Source of the DNA: Agromyces laixinhei
GTDB lineage: Bacteria > Actinomycetota > Actinomycetes > Actinomycetales > Microbacteriaceae
Reading direction: 5' to 3'
Assembly: GCF_006337065.1 (NCBI RefSeq)
Contig: NZ_CP040872.1
Location: 1,984,001-2,048,000 of the forward strand
Length of the DNA: 64,000 bases
In this document: piece after piece, positions 47,320-58,969 of the stretch
Numbering within the stretch: the stretch's first letter is position 1
How the letters are laid out: every line of letters begins with the position of its first letter
Notes under the pieces: model-generated
The model's database searches: none
What the model saw: the letters and a program-made list of their open reading frames with translations, nothing else
Told to the model about the DNA's origin: nothing
Program-made: the position numbers and the translations under genes

Positions 47320-48924
47320 TCAGGCGACGACGTCGAACAACGTCGCCGTATCGGCCGCGGGGTTCGTCAGCGTGAGGGTGAGCACCGGGCGACCGTGATC
47401 GGCGAGCACGCTCGCGTCACCGGAGGCCTGAGCGGCGATGAGCTGGCCGAAGGTGAACGGGCGATCGGGGATCGCGAGGTCGTTCGCGGGCGTCTGCGTG
47501 ATCTGGAGGAATGCCCCGACCGCTGGACCGCCCTTGTGGAACTGACCGGTGGAGTGGAGGAAGCGCGGGCCCCAACCGAAGGTGACGGGGCGGCCGGCCC
47601 GGGCGGCGAGCAGGCCGCGAAGTCGCTCGAGGTCGGGGTGGGCGACGCGGTCGACGTAGGCCTGGATCGAGAGGTAGCCGTCGGCCGGCAGCTCTTCGAG
47701 CAGCACGTCGATGGCTGAGGCGAGGTCGCTCGAGGCGCCGATGACCTCGGGCGTGCCGCGCACCTCGATGCCCTGTTCGACGAAGGCGGCGGGCGCGGGC
47801 TCGGGGCGGGCATCGAGCAGCCCTCGGGCGGCGACCTTGGCCGACTCCACGTCTGGCTGGTCGAAGGGGTTGATGCCGAGGAGGCGGCCCGCGACCGCGG
47901 TCGCGTACTCCCAGACGAGCAACTGCGCACCGAGAGTGCCGGACACGCGGATCTCGCCGGAGTCGTCGTGACCGAAGATCTCGTCGCCCGCGTCGTCGAC
48001 GACGCGCACGATCTGTAGGTCGGGGAGACCCTCGCCGAGCTCGGGAGCGTCGACGCCGAGCACGACGGGCAGGAGGCCGGTGCCGTTCTTCCCGGTCGAC
48101 TCGGCGATCAGCTGCTCGGCCCAGTCGGCGAACCCGACGATGTGCGTGCCATCGGCGATGATGCCGAGCTTGTCGCGGAGGGGTGTGGTGCCGGCGATCG
48201 CGGCGCCGAGCACGAGGCCCGGATTGTCGGGGGTGTCGATGGCGAGCGAGAGCTCGATCGTCTCCGCCTCGTCGAGGATCTCGGCGATGTCGACGCCGGC
48301 GAGGCCCGACGGCACGAGACCGAACGCCGTGAGCGCCGAGTAGCGGCCGCCCACATCGGGGTCGGCGTTGAACACGCGGTAGCCCGCGGCGCGCGCCGAC
48401 TCATCGAGCGGCGAGCCGGGATCGGTCACGACGATGATGCGCCCGGCGGGATCGATTCCGGCGTCGCGGAACGCCTGCTCGTAGATTCGGCGCTGGCTGT
48501 CGGTCTCGACGGTCGATCCCGACTTCGATGAGACGACGAGCGCAGAGGTCGCGAGTCGGTCGGCGAGGGCAGCGCGAACCTGTCCGGGCTCGGTCGAGTC
48601 GAGAACCGTGAGGTCGACGTCGGTGGTGCGCGTGATGACCTCGGGTGCGAGCGACGAACCGCCCATGCCGGCGAGCACGATGTGATCGACGCCTGCGGCT
48701 TCGAGCTCTTCGCGGAGCGCTTCGATCTCGGCGACGAGCGGACGGGAGATCGCCACGGCCTCGGTCCAGCCGAGTCGCTTCGCTGATTCGGATTCGGCTT
48801 CGGGGCCCCAGAGTGCGGGGTCCTGGGCGGTGATGCCGCTCGCCACGAGATCGGCGACGAGCGTCGGGACGGTGCGGCGGACGGCGTCGGCGGCGGCACC
48901 GCTCACGGAGATGCGGAAACTCAT
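47320..48924 (-). CDS. pgi: Glucose-6-phosphate isomerase
   Basis: Pgi interconverts glucose-6-phosphate and fructose-6-phosphate. The 534-residue protein is a double SIS-domain isomerase with [14 protein letters not shown], the phosphate loop [12 protein letters not shown] and [14 protein letters not shown]. It belongs to the form found between tal and zwf in several actinobacteria, different in length and motifs from the E. coli enzyme. The ATG at 48924 overlaps the tal stop; the reading frame upstream runs into tal. Confidence 0.93.
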   Translation of the reverse strand: MSFRISVSGAAADAVRRTVPTLVADLVASGITAQDPALWGPEAESESAKRLGWTEAVAISRPLVAEIEALREELEAAGVDHIVLAGMGGSSLAPEVITRTTDVDLTVLDSTEPGQVRAALADRLATSALVVSSKSGSTVETDSQRRIYEQAFRDAGIDPAGRIIVVTDPGSPLDESARAAGYRVFNADPDVGGRYSALTAFGLVPSGLAGVDIAEILDEAETIELSLAIDTPDNPGLVLGAAIAGTTPLRDKLGIIADGTHIVGFADWAEQLIAESTGKNGTGLLPVVLGVDAPELGEGLPDLQIVRVVDDAGDEIFGHDDSGEIRVSGTLGAQLLVWEYATAVAGRLLGINPFDQPDVESAKVAARGLLDARPEPAPAAFVEQGIEVRGTPEVIGASSDLASAIDVLLEELPADGYLSIQAYVDRVAHPDLERLRGLLAARAGRPVTFGWGPRFLHSTGQFHKGGPAVGAFLQITQTPANDLAIPDRPFTFGQLIAAQASGDASVLADHGRPVLTLTLTNPAADTATLFDVVA

Positions 48925-50033
48925 CGTGCCGACTCCAGTGCTGCGCGCACGGTGTCGAGCAGTTCGTTCCACGAGACGATGAACTTGTCGACGCCCTCGT
49001 TCTCGAGCACCAGGGTGACGTCGTCGTAGTCGACGCCGACGCCGGCGAGGGCGTCGAGCACCTCGCCCGCCGAGGCGTATGCGGTGGTGACGGTGTCGCC
49101 GGTGATGACACCGTGGTCGAACGTCGCCTCGAGGGTCTTCTCGGGCATCGTGTTGACGACGCCGGGGGCGACGAGTTCGGTCACGTAGAGGGTGTCGGGC
49201 AGCGATGGGTCTTTCACGCCGGTCGAGGCCCAGAGCGGGCGCTGGCGGTTCGCTCCGGATGCGAGGAGCGCGGCGGCCTGCTCGCCGGCGAACTCCTGTT
49301 CGAAGAGTTCGTAGGCCAGGCGCGCGTTCGCGACGCCGGCCTTGCTCTTGAGGGCGAGCGCGTCGTCGGTGCCGATCGCCGTGAGCCGCTTGTCGATCTC
49401 GGTGTCGACGCGCGAGACGAAGAACGAGGCGACTGAGTGGATCGTCGAGAGATCGATGCCGGCGGCCTTGGCCTGCTCGAGACCGGCGAGGTAGGCCGCG
49501 ATGACCTGGCGGTAGCGGTCGAGGCTGAAGATCAGGGTCACGTTGACGCTGATGCCCGCGCCGATCGCCGCGGTGATGGCGTCGAGGCCCTCGACGGTCG
49601 CGGGGATCTTGATCATGGCGTTGGGCCGGTCGACCTTGGCCCAGAGCGTCTTGGCCTCGGCGATCGTGCCGGCCGTGTCGCGGGCCAACCCTGGCGCGAC
49701 CTCGATCGAGACTCGGCCGTCGAAACCGCCCGAGCGGTCGAAGACGGGGCGGAAGACGTCGGCGGCGTCGCGCACGTCATCGGTCGTGATCTCGAAGACT
49801 GCAGTGTCGACGTCGGCGCCCGCCGCGGCGAGCGCCTGTACCTGCTCGGCGTAGCGCTCACCCTTGGAAAGGGCGCCGGCGAAGATCGTCGGGTTGGTTG
49901 TGACCCCGACGACATCGCGTTCGGCGATGAGTCGGACGAGGTCGCCGGAGGCGATCCGTTCACGCGAGAGGTCGTCGAGCCAGATGCTCACGCCGGCTTC
50001 GGAGAGTGCTGCGGTGGGGGAGTTGCTGGTCAT
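48921..50033 (-). CDS. tal: Transaldolase
   Basis: Tal transfers a dihydroxyacetone unit between sugar phosphates in the non-oxidative pentose phosphate pathway. The 370-residue protein has [40 protein letters not shown] and the Schiff-base lysine in [12 protein letters not shown]. The longer size is that of the actinobacterial/cyanobacterial class. It lies 27 bases after tkt. Confidence 0.96.
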   Translation of the reverse strand: MTSNSPTAALSEAGVSIWLDDLSRERIASGDLVRLIAERDVVGVTTNPTIFAGALSKGERYAEQVQALAAAGADVDTAVFEITTDDVRDAADVFRPVFDRSGGFDGRVSIEVAPGLARDTAGTIAEAKTLWAKVDRPNAMIKIPATVEGLDAITAAIGAGISVNVTLIFSLDRYRQVIAAYLAGLEQAKAAGIDLSTIHSVASFFVSRVDTEIDKRLTAIGTDDALALKSKAGVANARLAYELFEQEFAGEQAAALLASGANRQRPLWASTGVKDPSLPDTLYVTELVAPGVVNTMPEKTLEATFDHGVITGDTVTTAYASAGEVLDALAGVGVDYDDVTLVLENEGVDKFIVSWNELLDTVRAALESAR

Positions 50034-50060
50034 GGGAAGTGTCTCCTCTTCGGGCCCGCG

Positions 50061-52154
50061 TCAGGCCGACGCGAGCGATTCCTTCGCGGCGGCGACGACG
50101 GCGTCAGTGGTGATGCCGAACTCGCGGAACAGGGTCTTGTAGTCGGCGGAGGCGCCGAAGTGCTCGATCGACACCGAACGGCCCCGCGTACCGAGGTAGC
50201 GCTGCCATGAGAGCGCGAGACCTGCTTCGACCGAGACGCGGGCGGTGACGGCTGCGGGCAGCACGTGCTCGCGGTACTCGGCGGGCTGCTCCTCGAACCA
50301 CTCGAGCGACGGCGCTGAGACGACGCGTGCGCCGATGCCGTCGGCGGCGAGCGTCTCGCGTGCGGCGAGGGCGAGTTGCACCTCGGAGCCGGTTGCGATC
50401 AGGATGACGTCAGGCTTGCCGGATGCGGCCTCGGCGAGCACGTAGGCGCCCTTCACCACGTTGGACGCGGCAGCGAGGGTGTCGCCGGATGCCTCGTCAT
50501 CGCCCCGCTCGAACACGGGGATGTTCTGACGGGTCAGGGCGATGCCCGTCGGACCGCCTCGGCGCTTCAGGATCTCGAGCCAGGCGTGTGCGACCTCGTT
50601 CGCGTCGGCGGGCCGCACGACGGTGAGCCCGGGGATCGCCCGGAGTGCTGCGAGCTGCTCGATGGGCTGGTGGGTCGGGCCGTCTTCGCCGAGGGCGACG
50701 GAGTCATGCGTCCAGACGAAGATCGAGGGCACGTGCATGAGGGCCGCGAGACGAACCGCGGGGCGCATGTAGTCGCTGAAGATGAGGAAGGTGCCGCCGA
50801 ACGCGCGGGTCTTCCCGTGCAGCACGATGCCGTTGAGGATGGCGGCCATGGCGTGTTCGCGGATGCCGAAGTGCAGCACTCGGCCGTAGGGGTTGCCCGA
50901 GAACTCGTGCGTCGACCACTCGGTCGGGATGAATGAGGCCGCACCGTTGATCGTCGTGAGGTTCGACTCGGCGAGGTCGGCCGAGCCGCCCCAGAGCTCG
51001 GGCAGCGCACCGGCGAGTGCGTTGATGACCTTGCCGGAGGCTGCGCGCGTCGAGACCTCGGTGCCGCCCTCGAAGGCGGGCAGCACGGACTCGAGGTCGG
51101 CGGGCAGCTCACCTGCTTCGAGCCGGTCGAGCAGCGCCTTGCGGTCGGGGTTCGCGTCGGCCCACGCGTCGAAGGCGAGCTGCCACTCTGCGTGCTGTGC
51201 CGCACCGCGTTCGATGGCGCCCCGGGTGTGGGAGATGACCTCATCGGCGACGACGAACGCCTGCTCGGGATCGAATCCGAGCACCTCCTTCGTGGCGGCG
51301 AGCTCGGCCGCGCCGAGAGCTGAGCCGTGGATCTTGCCCGAGTTCTGCTTGCCGGGCGACGGCCAGCCGATGATCGTGTTCAGGATGATGATCGACGGCT
51401 TCGACGACTCGCCCTTCGCCGCCTCGATCGCGGCGTGCAGCTCGGCCACGTCTTCGACGTACTGACCCGTCTTCTTCCAGTCGACGGTCTGCACGTGCCA
51501 TCCGTAGGACTCGTAGCGCTTCGCGACGTCTTCGGTGAAGGCGATGTCGGTGTCGTCTTCGATGGAGATCTGGTTGGAGTCGTAGATCACGACGAGGTTG
51601 CCGAGCTGCTGGTGGCCGGCGAGCGAGGAGGCTTCGCTCGTGATGCCCTCCTGCAGGTCGCCGTCGCTGGCGACGACGTAGACGAAGTGATCGAACGGGC
51701 TGGTGCCGGCCGCGGCATCGGGATCGAAGAGGCCGCGCTCGAAGCGGGAGGCGTACGCGAAGCCGACCGCGGAGGCCAGACCCTGACCGAGCGGACCGGT
51801 CGTGATCTCGACGCCGGCGGTGTGGCCGTATTCGGGGTGGCCCGGGGTCTTCGATCCCCAGGTGCGCAGCGACTCGAGGTCGGCGAGCTCGAGGCCGTCG
51901 CCGGCGAGGTAGAGCTGCACGTACTGGGTGAGCGAGGAGTGGCCCGCGGAGAGGATGAAGCGGTCGCGGCCGAGCCACGCATGGTCGGACGGGTCGCGGC
52001 GCATGACCTTCTGGAAGAGAAGATAGGCGGCGGGTGCGAGGCTCATCGCGGTGCCGGGATGCCCGTTTCCGACCTTCTCGACGGCGTCGGCCGCGAGGAC
52101 GCGTGCCGTGTCGACCGCTTGATCGTCGATGGGTTCCCACTGCAGAGTTGCCAC
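50061..52154 (-). CDS. tkt: Transketolase
   Basis: Tkt moves two-carbon units using thiamine diphosphate. The 697-residue protein has [18 protein letters not shown], the ThDP motif [18 protein letters not shown] ending near [12 protein letters not shown], and the pyrimidine-domain segment [19 protein letters not shown]. The GTG at 52154 gives the conserved start [10 protein letters not shown] and is preceded by AAGGA. The open frame extends 91 codons further up, but that stretch has no conserved sequence and holds the promoter. tkt heads the six-gene pentose phosphate operon. Confidence 0.95.
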   Translation of the reverse strand: MATLQWEPIDDQAVDTARVLAADAVEKVGNGHPGTAMSLAPAAYLLFQKVMRRDPSDHAWLGRDRFILSAGHSSLTQYVQLYLAGDGLELADLESLRTWGSKTPGHPEYGHTAGVEITTGPLGQGLASAVGFAYASRFERGLFDPDAAAGTSPFDHFVYVVASDGDLQEGITSEASSLAGHQQLGNLVVIYDSNQISIEDDTDIAFTEDVAKRYESYGWHVQTVDWKKTGQYVEDVAELHAAIEAAKGESSKPSIIILNTIIGWPSPGKQNSGKIHGSALGAAELAATKEVLGFDPEQAFVVADEVISHTRGAIERGAAQHAEWQLAFDAWADANPDRKALLDRLEAGELPADLESVLPAFEGGTEVSTRAASGKVINALAGALPELWGGSADLAESNLTTINGAASFIPTEWSTHEFSGNPYGRVLHFGIREHAMAAILNGIVLHGKTRAFGGTFLIFSDYMRPAVRLAALMHVPSIFVWTHDSVALGEDGPTHQPIEQLAALRAIPGLTVVRPADANEVAHAWLEILKRRGGPTGIALTRQNIPVFERGDDEASGDTLAAASNVVKGAYVLAEAASGKPDVILIATGSEVQLALAARETLAADGIGARVVSAPSLEWFEEQPAEYREHVLPAAVTARVSVEAGLALSWQRYLGTRGRSVSIEHFGASADYKTLFREFGITTDAVVAAAKESLASA

Positions 52155-52309
52155 GAGGTGCTGTTCCTTCCGGTCATTGGACGGCGCCCGTGGACCGATG
52201 GCCCCGAACCCCGCTGGAATCGCTTCGATGCGAAAGCTGCCCGGCGGTCGACCCGTTGGTCGAGGCACCGGACGGAAGTTCGAATCCGCCCGTCGGGCGC
52301 GCTCACCCA

Positions 52310-52315
52310 AGTATA
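52310..52315 (-). promoter_or_regulatory. -10 box for the tkt operon
   Basis: TATACT on the minus strand, 155 bases before the tkt GTG. No good -35 hexamer is visible at 16-18 bases. Confidence 0.4.
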
Positions 52316-52426
52316 TGGACTCCTCACGTTTCATGACGGTGACGCGGAACTCACCGTCGAGGCTCGCTGATGTGAGGCCGGACGGCCCGGGAATCCGCGG
52401 TCGGGAGCGAGCGACACACGATGTCA

Positions 52427-52432
52427 TAGAAT
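52427..52432 (+). promoter_or_regulatory. -10 box for ctaB
   Basis: TAGAAT, 51 bases before the ctaB ATG, which also has an AGAGGA ribosome site. Confidence 0.4.
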
Positions 52433-52483
52433 CGATTGCGAGCGTGGCGTCACGTTGCGCTCGCGCGCCGGAACAGAGGAACG

Positions 52484-53404
52484 ATGCAGGCAGCCGTACA
52501 GACCAGAGACGCCCGTCCGGCCATGACCGTACGACGCAAGCTCGCCGCCTACCTGGCCCTCACGAAGCCGCGCGTGATCGAGCTGCTGCTCGTCGTGACC
52601 GCTCCGACGATGATCCTCGCCGAGCAGGGGCTGCCGAGCCTGTGGCTGCTCATCGCGACCCTCATCGGCGGCGCCATGAGCGCCGGCTCCGCCGGAGCGT
52701 TCAACTGCTACATCGACCGCGACATCGACCGGGTCATGAAGCGCACGCAGGGTCGGCCGCTCGTGACCGGCGAGCTGTCCGATCGCGAGGCGCTCGTCTT
52801 CGCCTATGGTCTCGGCATCGCCTCGATCGTCTGGCTCGGCATCTTCACCAACTGGCTCGCCGCAGCGCTCTCGCTCGGCGCGATCCTGCTCTACGTGGTC
52901 TTCTACAGCCTGATCCTGAAGCGCCGCACCGCCCAGAACATCGTCTGGGGCGGTGTGGCGGGCTGCATGCCCGTGCTCATCGGCTGGGCGGCGGTGACCG
53001 GCGACCTCAGCTGGCCGCCGTTCATCCTCTTCCTCATCATCTTCCTCTGGACGCCGCCGCACTACTGGCCGCTCTCGATGAAGTACAAGGAGGACTACGC
53101 GGCCGCCGGCGTGCCGATGCTCGCCGTGGTGCGGGGTCGTGCGCAGGTCGGGCTGCAGGTCATCCTCTACGCCTGGGCGACCGTGGCGTGCTCCCTCCTG
53201 CTCATCCCGATCGCCGGCATGGGGCTCGTCTATTCCGCGGTCGCGCTGGTCAGCGGCATCTGGTTCGTCTACGAGACGCATCGGCTGTACGGCCTCGCGA
53301 TCCGCCACGAGCATGTCTCACCCATGCGGGTGTTCCACGGCTCGATCGCCTACCTGTCGGTGCTGTTCCTCGCGGTCGGCATCGACCCGCTGCTGCCGTT
53401 CTAG
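52484..53404 (+). CDS. ctaB: Protoheme IX farnesyltransferase (heme O synthase)
   Basis: CtaB attaches a farnesyl group to heme B, giving heme O for terminal oxidases. The 306-residue membrane protein has about eight helices and the prenyltransferase motif [20 protein letters not shown] near residue 76, with a second acidic site around [15 protein letters not shown] sequence ([17 protein letters not shown]). ATG 52484 has AGAGGA upstream; the frame opens at 52436 but without a ribosome site. ctaA, the next enzyme, lies beyond the LuxR-type gene on the other strand. Confidence 0.95.
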   Translation: MQAAVQTRDARPAMTVRRKLAAYLALTKPRVIELLLVVTAPTMILAEQGLPSLWLLIATLIGGAMSAGSAGAFNCYIDRDIDRVMKRTQGRPLVTGELSDREALVFAYGLGIASIVWLGIFTNWLAAALSLGAILLYVVFYSLILKRRTAQNIVWGGVAGCMPVLIGWAAVTGDLSWPPFILFLIIFLWTPPHYWPLSMKYKEDYAAAGVPMLAVVRGRAQVGLQVILYAWATVACSLLLIPIAGMGLVYSAVALVSGIWFVYETHRLYGLAIRHEHVSPMRVFHGSIAYLSVLFLAVGIDPLLPF

Positions 53405-53515
53405 CGGGCGTGGACTCCGACGACGGTCGTGGGGCAGGCAGGCCGAAGCGGGTCGAGCCACTGAGTTCTCGCGACGAAACCTGATGTTCCGGCGGCCGAG
53501 TGCCACACTGGAACC

Positions 53516-56395
53516 GTGGCCATGTCACCTGAGCCGCCATCGCCGGTGTTCGTCCGGCGGGAACGTGAACTCGGGACCATCAGGGGGCTCCTCGATCGCT
53601 CCGCCGCCGAGGAGGCGCAGACGCTCGTGGTCTCTGGCGACCCGGGCGTCGGCAAGACCGCGCTCGTGGCGCGCGCCTGCTCGAACGGATTCGATGCGCT
53701 GACGATCTTCGGCGCGTGCCTTCCGCTCACGTCGATGTCCATCCCGTTCCTTCCGATCCGCTCGGCGTTGCGCGGCATGGATGAGGACTTGATCGACGCC
53801 GGGATCGTCGACGCTGACGGCAGCGATCGAGATGTCGCCGTGCGGTTCGACGGATGGCTCGCCCGGTGCGCCAGCACCAGACCCGTGGTGCTCGTCGTCG
53901 ACGACGTGCAGTGGGCCGATCGTTCGACGCTCGACACGCTCATGTACGTCATCGCGGGTCCGGCACGCCGGCGTCTGACGGTGATCGCCACGCTCCGAGC
54001 TGGGGAGGTCGGACTCGGTCATCCGCTTCAGCGCTGGCTCGCCGACATCCGTCGCCTGCCGCGCATGTCGGAACTCGCGCTCGCACCGCTCGACCGCACG
54101 GGAACCGCCGAGCAGATCCAGCTCCTGCTCGGCGGATCGCCGCACCACTCGCTCGTCGACGACGTTCATCGGCGGAGCCGCGGCAACCCGTACTTCACCC
54201 GCCTGATGGTCGCGGGTCTCGCTGCGGACGCCCGGACCGCGCCGGCCGCGTTCCCGACGGATCTCAGTTCGGCCGTGCTGCAGTCGTGGTTCAGCCTCTC
54301 GCCCGGAACACGGGGGCTCGCCACGGTGCTCGCGGTGGGCGGGACCGCGATGCAGGCCCGCGACCTCGTCGAGGTGCTCGGAGAACTCGACGCCGCGGCC
54401 GTCAGATCGCTGCTCGCCGAGGCGGTGGAGTCCGGCACCCTCGACCGACTGGAGGACGGCTCGTATTGGTTCCATCATCCGCTGAACGCCGAGGTCCTCG
54501 CCGAGCGCCTCGGTGATGACGAGCGTCGGGAGTGGCACGGACGATTCGCTGACATGCTCGAAGCGGATCAGCAGCGGCCGCTGCCCGTGGCATCCGCGGT
54601 TGCCATCGCCGACCACAGGTTCGGTGCGGGCCAGACGCAGGCGGCATTCGACTGGGCTCTGCGGGCGGCGGACGCAGCCGGCGACGCGGCCGGTTCGGCG
54701 GAGCAACTCCGGCTGCTCCGCCGAGCCGTCGGTCTGCGCGCCGAACTGCCGGAGTCCGGACTCTCGCTCGACGAGCTGCTCCGTCGGCTTCGGCGGACCG
54801 CGGCCGAGGTCGGCGCCACGGCCGCGGAACTCGAGGCCGTGAAGATGCTCATCGACCGCATCGATCCCGAGGTCGAGCCGCTGATCGCGGCAGAATTGCA
54901 TGTGCGGCGGATGCACCTCCGGTTCATGGCGGGTCAAGGCTTCATCGACCTGGATGAGATGACGGAGGCGGTGCGGCTTGCTGCGGCAGACCCCTCATCG
55001 CCGCAGTACGCGCTCGCGCTCGCCGAGCTCGCCCATGCCGAGCTCTGGGCCGACGTGCCGGGTGCCGAAGCGCACGCGCGCGAGGCGATCGACGTCGCCC
55101 GAACGGCGAACGATCCGCGAGCCCTCGCGCACGCCCTCGCCGCCGGTTCCATGGCCGCCTCGTTCGCCGAGGACGGTGCGGCAGGGCGCGCCTACGGCGA
55201 GGAGGGCGTGGCTGCCGCGATCGTGGCACGTGACTGGTTCGCATACGTGCATGCCCTGCTCTGGGAGGCGAACGCCGTCGAGACCTGGGCCTCGGAGTGG
55301 TACGCGAACCAGATGCGAGCCGGTCGACTTCGACTCGCCGAACTCGGCGGCCCGCAGTCGTACATCGGCTGGCTCTCCGCGGGGGAGGCCGCCTCACTCC
55401 TCGCTGTCGGTCTGGCTCACGAGTGCGAGGAGCGTCTGCGTGTCGCGCTCGGCTCCGATCCCGGCGCGGTCGGCGATGTGGGCGCTCGGCTGACCGCGGC
55501 TCGCTTCGCCGCCCTGCAGGGGCGGACCGCCGAAGCGGAGAGTCACTTGCTTCGCGCCGACGAACTCTTCGCCGACGGATCTGCCTTCCTCGCCTTCGAG
55601 TTCGACGCGGTTCGCGCAGAGGTGCGTCTCGCGGCGAGCGACGCGCGAGGCGCCTACGATGCCGCGATCTCTGGCGCGACCGGCGCGGGAGCTGCTCCCA
55701 CCATGTGCGAGTGGCTGATGCCGCTCGCCGCCCGCGCCCTCGCAGATCTCGCCCAGGAGGCACGCGACGGCCGCGGAGCTCTCGATCCCGTGCTCGCCAT
55801 GCTGGCCGACCTGGTCGAGAGGTTTCCGCGTGTGATCAGGGATGTCGGCGAGCCGACACCGTTGATGGAGCGACAGCTGCACGCACTCGACGAGATGTAC
55901 TTCGCCGAGCAGGCGCGTGCGCGCGGCGCGGCCGATGAAGTCGATGCGTGGGTTCGGGGTGCTGAGGGCTGCGAGCTGGCGGGCCTGCCGTGGGAGGAGG
56001 CCTATTGTTGCAGTCGCGCCGCTGAGGCGCTCCTCGGCCGGGGCCACGACCGATCGGCGGGTTCGGCCATGCTCCGGCGCGGGCTGGCCCTCGCCCGGCG
56101 CCTCGGCGCCGGACCGGTCGAGGACGAACTGCTCGACCTCGCCCGCCGGGCACGGGTGGCCGTCGATGAGCCCGCGCCGGCGGCATCCGGTACGCCGGCC
56201 GCCGTGCACGGCCTGACGGCGCGAGAGCGCGAAGTGCTCGACCTGATCGCCGTCGGGCGCACGTACGGCGAGATCGCGCGCGAGCTGATGATCAGTGAGA
56301 AGACCGTGAGCACGCACGTCTCGCATCTGCTCGCGAAGACCGGTTCGGCCAACCGCGTCGAGCTCGCGCGGCTCGTGCACCGCCTCGATCAGTGA
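53516..56395 (+). CDS. Large ATP-binding LuxR-family regulator (LAL/MalT-like)
   Basis: A 959-residue regulator of the LAL type. An N-terminal AAA/STAND ATPase has Walker [10 protein letters not shown] (residues 40-48) and Walker [13 protein letters not shown]; a long helical middle (about 330-880) resembles TPR-type repeats; the last 65 residues are a LuxR helix-turn-helix ([20 protein letters not shown], then [20 protein letters not shown]). Such proteins usually bind a small inducer and activate a nearby gene. The signal and targets are unknown. It lies between ctaB and ctaA and overlaps the ctaA end by seven bases. GTG start after a CACACT box at 53504-53509. Confidence 0.88.
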   Translation: MAMSPEPPSPVFVRRERELGTIRGLLDRSAAEEAQTLVVSGDPGVGKTALVARACSNGFDALTIFGACLPLTSMSIPFLPIRSALRGMDEDLIDAGIVDADGSDRDVAVRFDGWLARCASTRPVVLVVDDVQWADRSTLDTLMYVIAGPARRRLTVIATLRAGEVGLGHPLQRWLADIRRLPRMSELALAPLDRTGTAEQIQLLLGGSPHHSLVDDVHRRSRGNPYFTRLMVAGLAADARTAPAAFPTDLSSAVLQSWFSLSPGTRGLATVLAVGGTAMQARDLVEVLGELDAAAVRSLLAEAVESGTLDRLEDGSYWFHHPLNAEVLAERLGDDERREWHGRFADMLEADQQRPLPVASAVAIADHRFGAGQTQAAFDWALRAADAAGDAAGSAEQLRLLRRAVGLRAELPESGLSLDELLRRLRRTAAEVGATAAELEAVKMLIDRIDPEVEPLIAAELHVRRMHLRFMAGQGFIDLDEMTEAVRLAAADPSSPQYALALAELAHAELWADVPGAEAHAREAIDVARTANDPRALAHALAAGSMAASFAEDGAAGRAYGEEGVAAAIVARDWFAYVHALLWEANAVETWASEWYANQMRAGRLRLAELGGPQSYIGWLSAGEAASLLAVGLAHECEERLRVALGSDPGAVGDVGARLTAARFAALQGRTAEAESHLLRADELFADGSAFLAFEFDAVRAEVRLAASDARGAYDAAISGATGAGAAPTMCEWLMPLAARALADLAQEARDGRGALDPVLAMLADLVERFPRVIRDVGEPTPLMERQLHALDEMYFAEQARARGAADEVDAWVRGAEGCELAGLPWEEAYCCSRAAEALLGRGHDRSAGSAMLRRGLALARRLGAGPVEDELLDLARRARVAVDEPAPAASGTPAAVHGLTAREREVLDLIAVGRTYGEIARELMISEKTVSTHVSHLLAKTGSANRVELARLVHRLDQ

Positions 56396-57354
56396 GCGGA
56401 TGCCGCTGCCGGTGCGCCTTCGTCATCTGCGACCGCAGCCGACGCCGGTCGCTTCAGCCGCATCACCACGACGGTCATCGTCGCGGCGGTGAGCGCCGCG
56501 AGCACCATGTGCACGCCGACCGCGAGCGCCGGCAGGCCGTTGCGCGCCTGATAGAGGCCAACGCCGACCTGTACGAGCTCGATGGCGAGCAGGGCGATCG
56601 ACCAGCGCAGCGTCGGCAGCCGCAGTCGCCAGGCGGCCACGACGAGCACCAGGGTCAGCGCGAGCAGCGCGTAGCCGGGCCAGGCGTGCACGTGCTCGAG
56701 GATCTCGGAATCGAACCCCGTGCGTCCGGCCTCCAGGTCGCCCGAGTGCGGACCAGAGCCGGTGGTCAGCACGCCGAACACGATCGTGAGTGCGAGCACG
56801 CCGCTCGTCGCATGTGCGAGGCCTGAGTACCACCCCGGAACCGCGGATTCACGGGGGCCGGCGGGGGAGTCCATGCGTGCGAGGAACGCGGCAGTGATGC
56901 AGACGAGGACGAGCGATGAGAGGTAGTGGAACCCGACGATGAACGGGTTCAGCCCCGTCCACACCGTGATTCCGCCGACGACCGCCTGCGCGACGATGCC
57001 GATGCCGACGATGAAGGAGAGGGCGAAGAGGTCGCGGCGTTCGCGTCGGATGCGCCAGACGAGGATGAAGACGATCAGGGCGATGATGCCGACGACGCCC
57101 GTCATCAGGCGGTTGCCGAACTCGATGAGCGAATGGTAGGTCAGTTCGTCGGTCGGCACGAGGGAATCGGCCGTGCAGGTGGGCCAGGTCGGGCATCCGA
57201 GGCCGGAACCGGTCAGGCGCACCGCACCGCCCGTCGCGATGATCATGACCTGGGCGATGAACGAGGCCCAGGCGAAGCTGCGGAGAGTGCGGGTCACGCT
57301 GGTCGTTCCTGATCCGGATCGCGCTGTGACGGCGCTGGGAGTCCTGCCCGGCAC
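56389..57354 (-). CDS. ctaA: Heme A synthase (COX15/CtaA)
   Basis: CtaA oxidises heme O to heme A for cytochrome aa3. The 321-residue protein has about eight membrane helices with [19 protein letters not shown] (paired cysteines in the first outer loop), the conserved EFGNRLMTG and HYLSSLVLV with heme-binding histidines, and [11 protein letters not shown] in the second half. GTG 57354 lies eight bases after a TAGGGT box, consistent with a leaderless mRNA. Its 3' end overlaps the LuxR-type gene. Confidence 0.93.
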   Translation of the reverse strand: MPGRTPSAVTARSGSGTTSVTRTLRSFAWASFIAQVMIIATGGAVRLTGSGLGCPTWPTCTADSLVPTDELTYHSLIEFGNRLMTGVVGIIALIVFILVWRIRRERRDLFALSFIVGIGIVAQAVVGGITVWTGLNPFIVGFHYLSSLVLVCITAAFLARMDSPAGPRESAVPGWYSGLAHATSGVLALTIVFGVLTTGSGPHSGDLEAGRTGFDSEILEHVHAWPGYALLALTLVLVVAAWRLRLPTLRWSIALLAIELVQVGVGLYQARNGLPALAVGVHMVLAALTAATMTVVVMRLKRPASAAVADDEGAPAAASAH

Positions 57355-57362
57355 CCGCCGCG

Positions 57363-57368
57363 ACCCTA
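57363..57368 (-). promoter_or_regulatory. -10 box for leaderless ctaA
   Basis: On the minus strand TAGGGT ends eight bases before the ctaA GTG. It overlaps TATAGACT on the plus strand. Confidence 0.4.
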
Positions 57369-57374
57369 TAGACT
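57367..57374 (+). promoter_or_regulatory. Possible -10 box for the suf operon
   Basis: TATAGACT on the plus strand, 175 bases before sufB. A second weak candidate, TAGGTT, is at 57435-57440. No SufR-type inverted repeat is recognised in the 194-base gap. Confidence 0.3.
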
Positions 57375-57548
57375 TGAGGGGTTGGCAGGCCCGCCGATCG
57401 CGCGAGAACGCGCGTCACGGGTCGCAGACCATCTTAGGTTGGCACAAGCGCCACCGGGCACATCATCACCCACTCAACGAGCACCTCGACTCACGAGGGG
57501 AATGAGCCGGCCTGATAGCCGGTTGCACGGGAGGAGAAGAGGGAGAGC

Positions 57549-58967
57549 ATGACGGATGTACTGATCGACCGACCGGAACTCGAAGGGCTCGGCACCTACG
57601 AGTTCGGCTGGGCGGACTCCGATTCCGCCGGGGCATCGGCCCGCCGCGGAATCTCGCCGGAGGTGGTCGCCGACATCTCCGGGCTGAAGCAAGAGCCCGA
57701 ATGGATGCTCCAGCGCCGCCAGCGCGGGCTGCAGCTCTTCGATCGCAAGCCGATGCCCACCTGGGGCGCCGACCTGTCGGAGATCGACTTCGACAACATC
57801 AAGTACTTCGTCCGCTCCACCGAGAAGCAGGCCCAGACCTGGGAAGACCTGCCCGAAGACATCAAGAACACCTACGAGCGACTCGGAATCCCCGAGGCCG
57901 AACGCCAGCGCCTCGTCGCGGGCGTCGCCGCGCAGTACGAGTCCGAGGTCGTCTACCACCAGATCAACGAAGAGCTCGAGCGCCAGGGCGTCATCTTCAT
58001 GGACACCGACACCGCGCTGAAGGAGCACCCCGAGTTCTTCGAGGAGTACTTCGGCACCGTCATCCCCGCGGGCGACAACAAGTTCGCGGCGCTCAACACG
58101 GCCGTGTGGTCGGGCGGCTCGTTCGTCTACGTGCCGAAGGGCGTGCACGTCGAGATTCCGTTGCAGGCGTACTTCCGCATCAACACCGAGAACATGGGCC
58201 AGTTCGAGCGCACGCTGATCATCGCCGACGAGGGCAGCTACGTGCACTACATCGAGGGTTGCACGGCGCCGATCTACAAGAGCGACTCGCTGCACTCGGC
58301 CGTCGTCGAGATCATCGTGAAGAAAGACGCCCGTGTTCGATACACGACGATCCAGAACTGGTCGAACAACGTCTACAACCTCGTGACGAAGCGCGCGACG
58401 GCCGCCGAGGGCGCCACCATGGAGTGGGTCGACGGCAACATCGGCTCGAAGGTCACGATGAAGTACCCGTCGATCTTCCTCATGGGTGAGCACGCCAAGG
58501 GCGAGACCCTCTCGGTCGCGTTCGCGGGCCCGGGCCAGCACCAGGACGCCGGCGCGAAGATGATCCACATGGCGCCGTACACGCAGTCGTCGATCGTCTC
58601 GAAGTCGATCGCCCGAGGCGGAGGCCGTGCCGGTTACCGCGGCGAAGTGCGCATCGACGCGAACGCGCACCACTCGGCGAACAGTGTCGTCTGCGACGCC
58701 CTGCTCGTCGACACGATCTCCCGCTCAGACACGTACCCGGCGATCGATATCCGCGTCGACGACGTGAAGCTCGGCCACGAGGCCACGGTCTCGAAGGTCA
58801 GCGAAGAGCAGCTCTTCTACCTCATGAGCCGCGGCATCGACGAGACCGAGGCGATGTCGATGATCGTGCGCGGGTTCATCGAGCCGATCGCACGCGAGCT
58901 CCCCATGGAGTACGCGATGGAACTCAACAAGCTCATCGAAATGGGCATGGAAGGCAGTGTCGGCTAG
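57549..58967 (+). CDS. sufB: Fe-S cluster assembly protein SufB
   Basis: SufB is the scaffold subunit of the SufBCD complex that builds Fe-S clusters. The 472-residue protein has the expected N-terminal helical part ([18 protein letters not shown]), the right-handed beta-helix core and the C-terminal [18 protein letters not shown] with [11 protein letters not shown] strong GGAGGAGAAGAGGGAGAGC purine run precedes the ATG. sufD starts two bases after the stop. Confidence 0.97.
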   Translation: MTDVLIDRPELEGLGTYEFGWADSDSAGASARRGISPEVVADISGLKQEPEWMLQRRQRGLQLFDRKPMPTWGADLSEIDFDNIKYFVRSTEKQAQTWEDLPEDIKNTYERLGIPEAERQRLVAGVAAQYESEVVYHQINEELERQGVIFMDTDTALKEHPEFFEEYFGTVIPAGDNKFAALNTAVWSGGSFVYVPKGVHVEIPLQAYFRINTENMGQFERTLIIADEGSYVHYIEGCTAPIYKSDSLHSAVVEIIVKKDARVRYTTIQNWSNNVYNLVTKRATAAEGATMEWVDGNIGSKVTMKYPSIFLMGEHAKGETLSVAFAGPGQHQDAGAKMIHMAPYTQSSIVSKSIARGGGRAGYRGEVRIDANAHHSANSVVCDALLVDTISRSDTYPAIDIRVDDVKLGHEATVSKVSEEQLFYLMSRGIDETEAMSMIVRGFIEPIARELPMEYAMELNKLIEMGMEGSVG

Positions 58968-58969
58968 GA

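Larger units (their letters stand above)
52155..52483. other. Divergent intergenic region, tkt / ctaB
   Basis: 329 bases between the starts of tkt (minus) and ctaB (plus). I see no gene here. It holds a TATACT box for tkt (minus strand, 52310-52315) and a TAGAAT box for ctaB (52427-52432). The part nearest tkt would be a leader of about 150 bases. Confidence 0.7.

Noticed and set aside
46001-47398. 465-codon plus-strand frame opposite zwf
   Set aside because: Shadow of zwf; composition only.
52155-52427. N-terminal extension of transketolase (91 codons)
   Set aside because: Open but unconserved, and it contains the probable promoter; the GTG at 52154 has a ribosome site and the family start.
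52129-53484. 451-codon plus-strand frame across the ctaB region
   Set aside because: Out of frame with the clear CtaB protein and made of Arg-rich translation.
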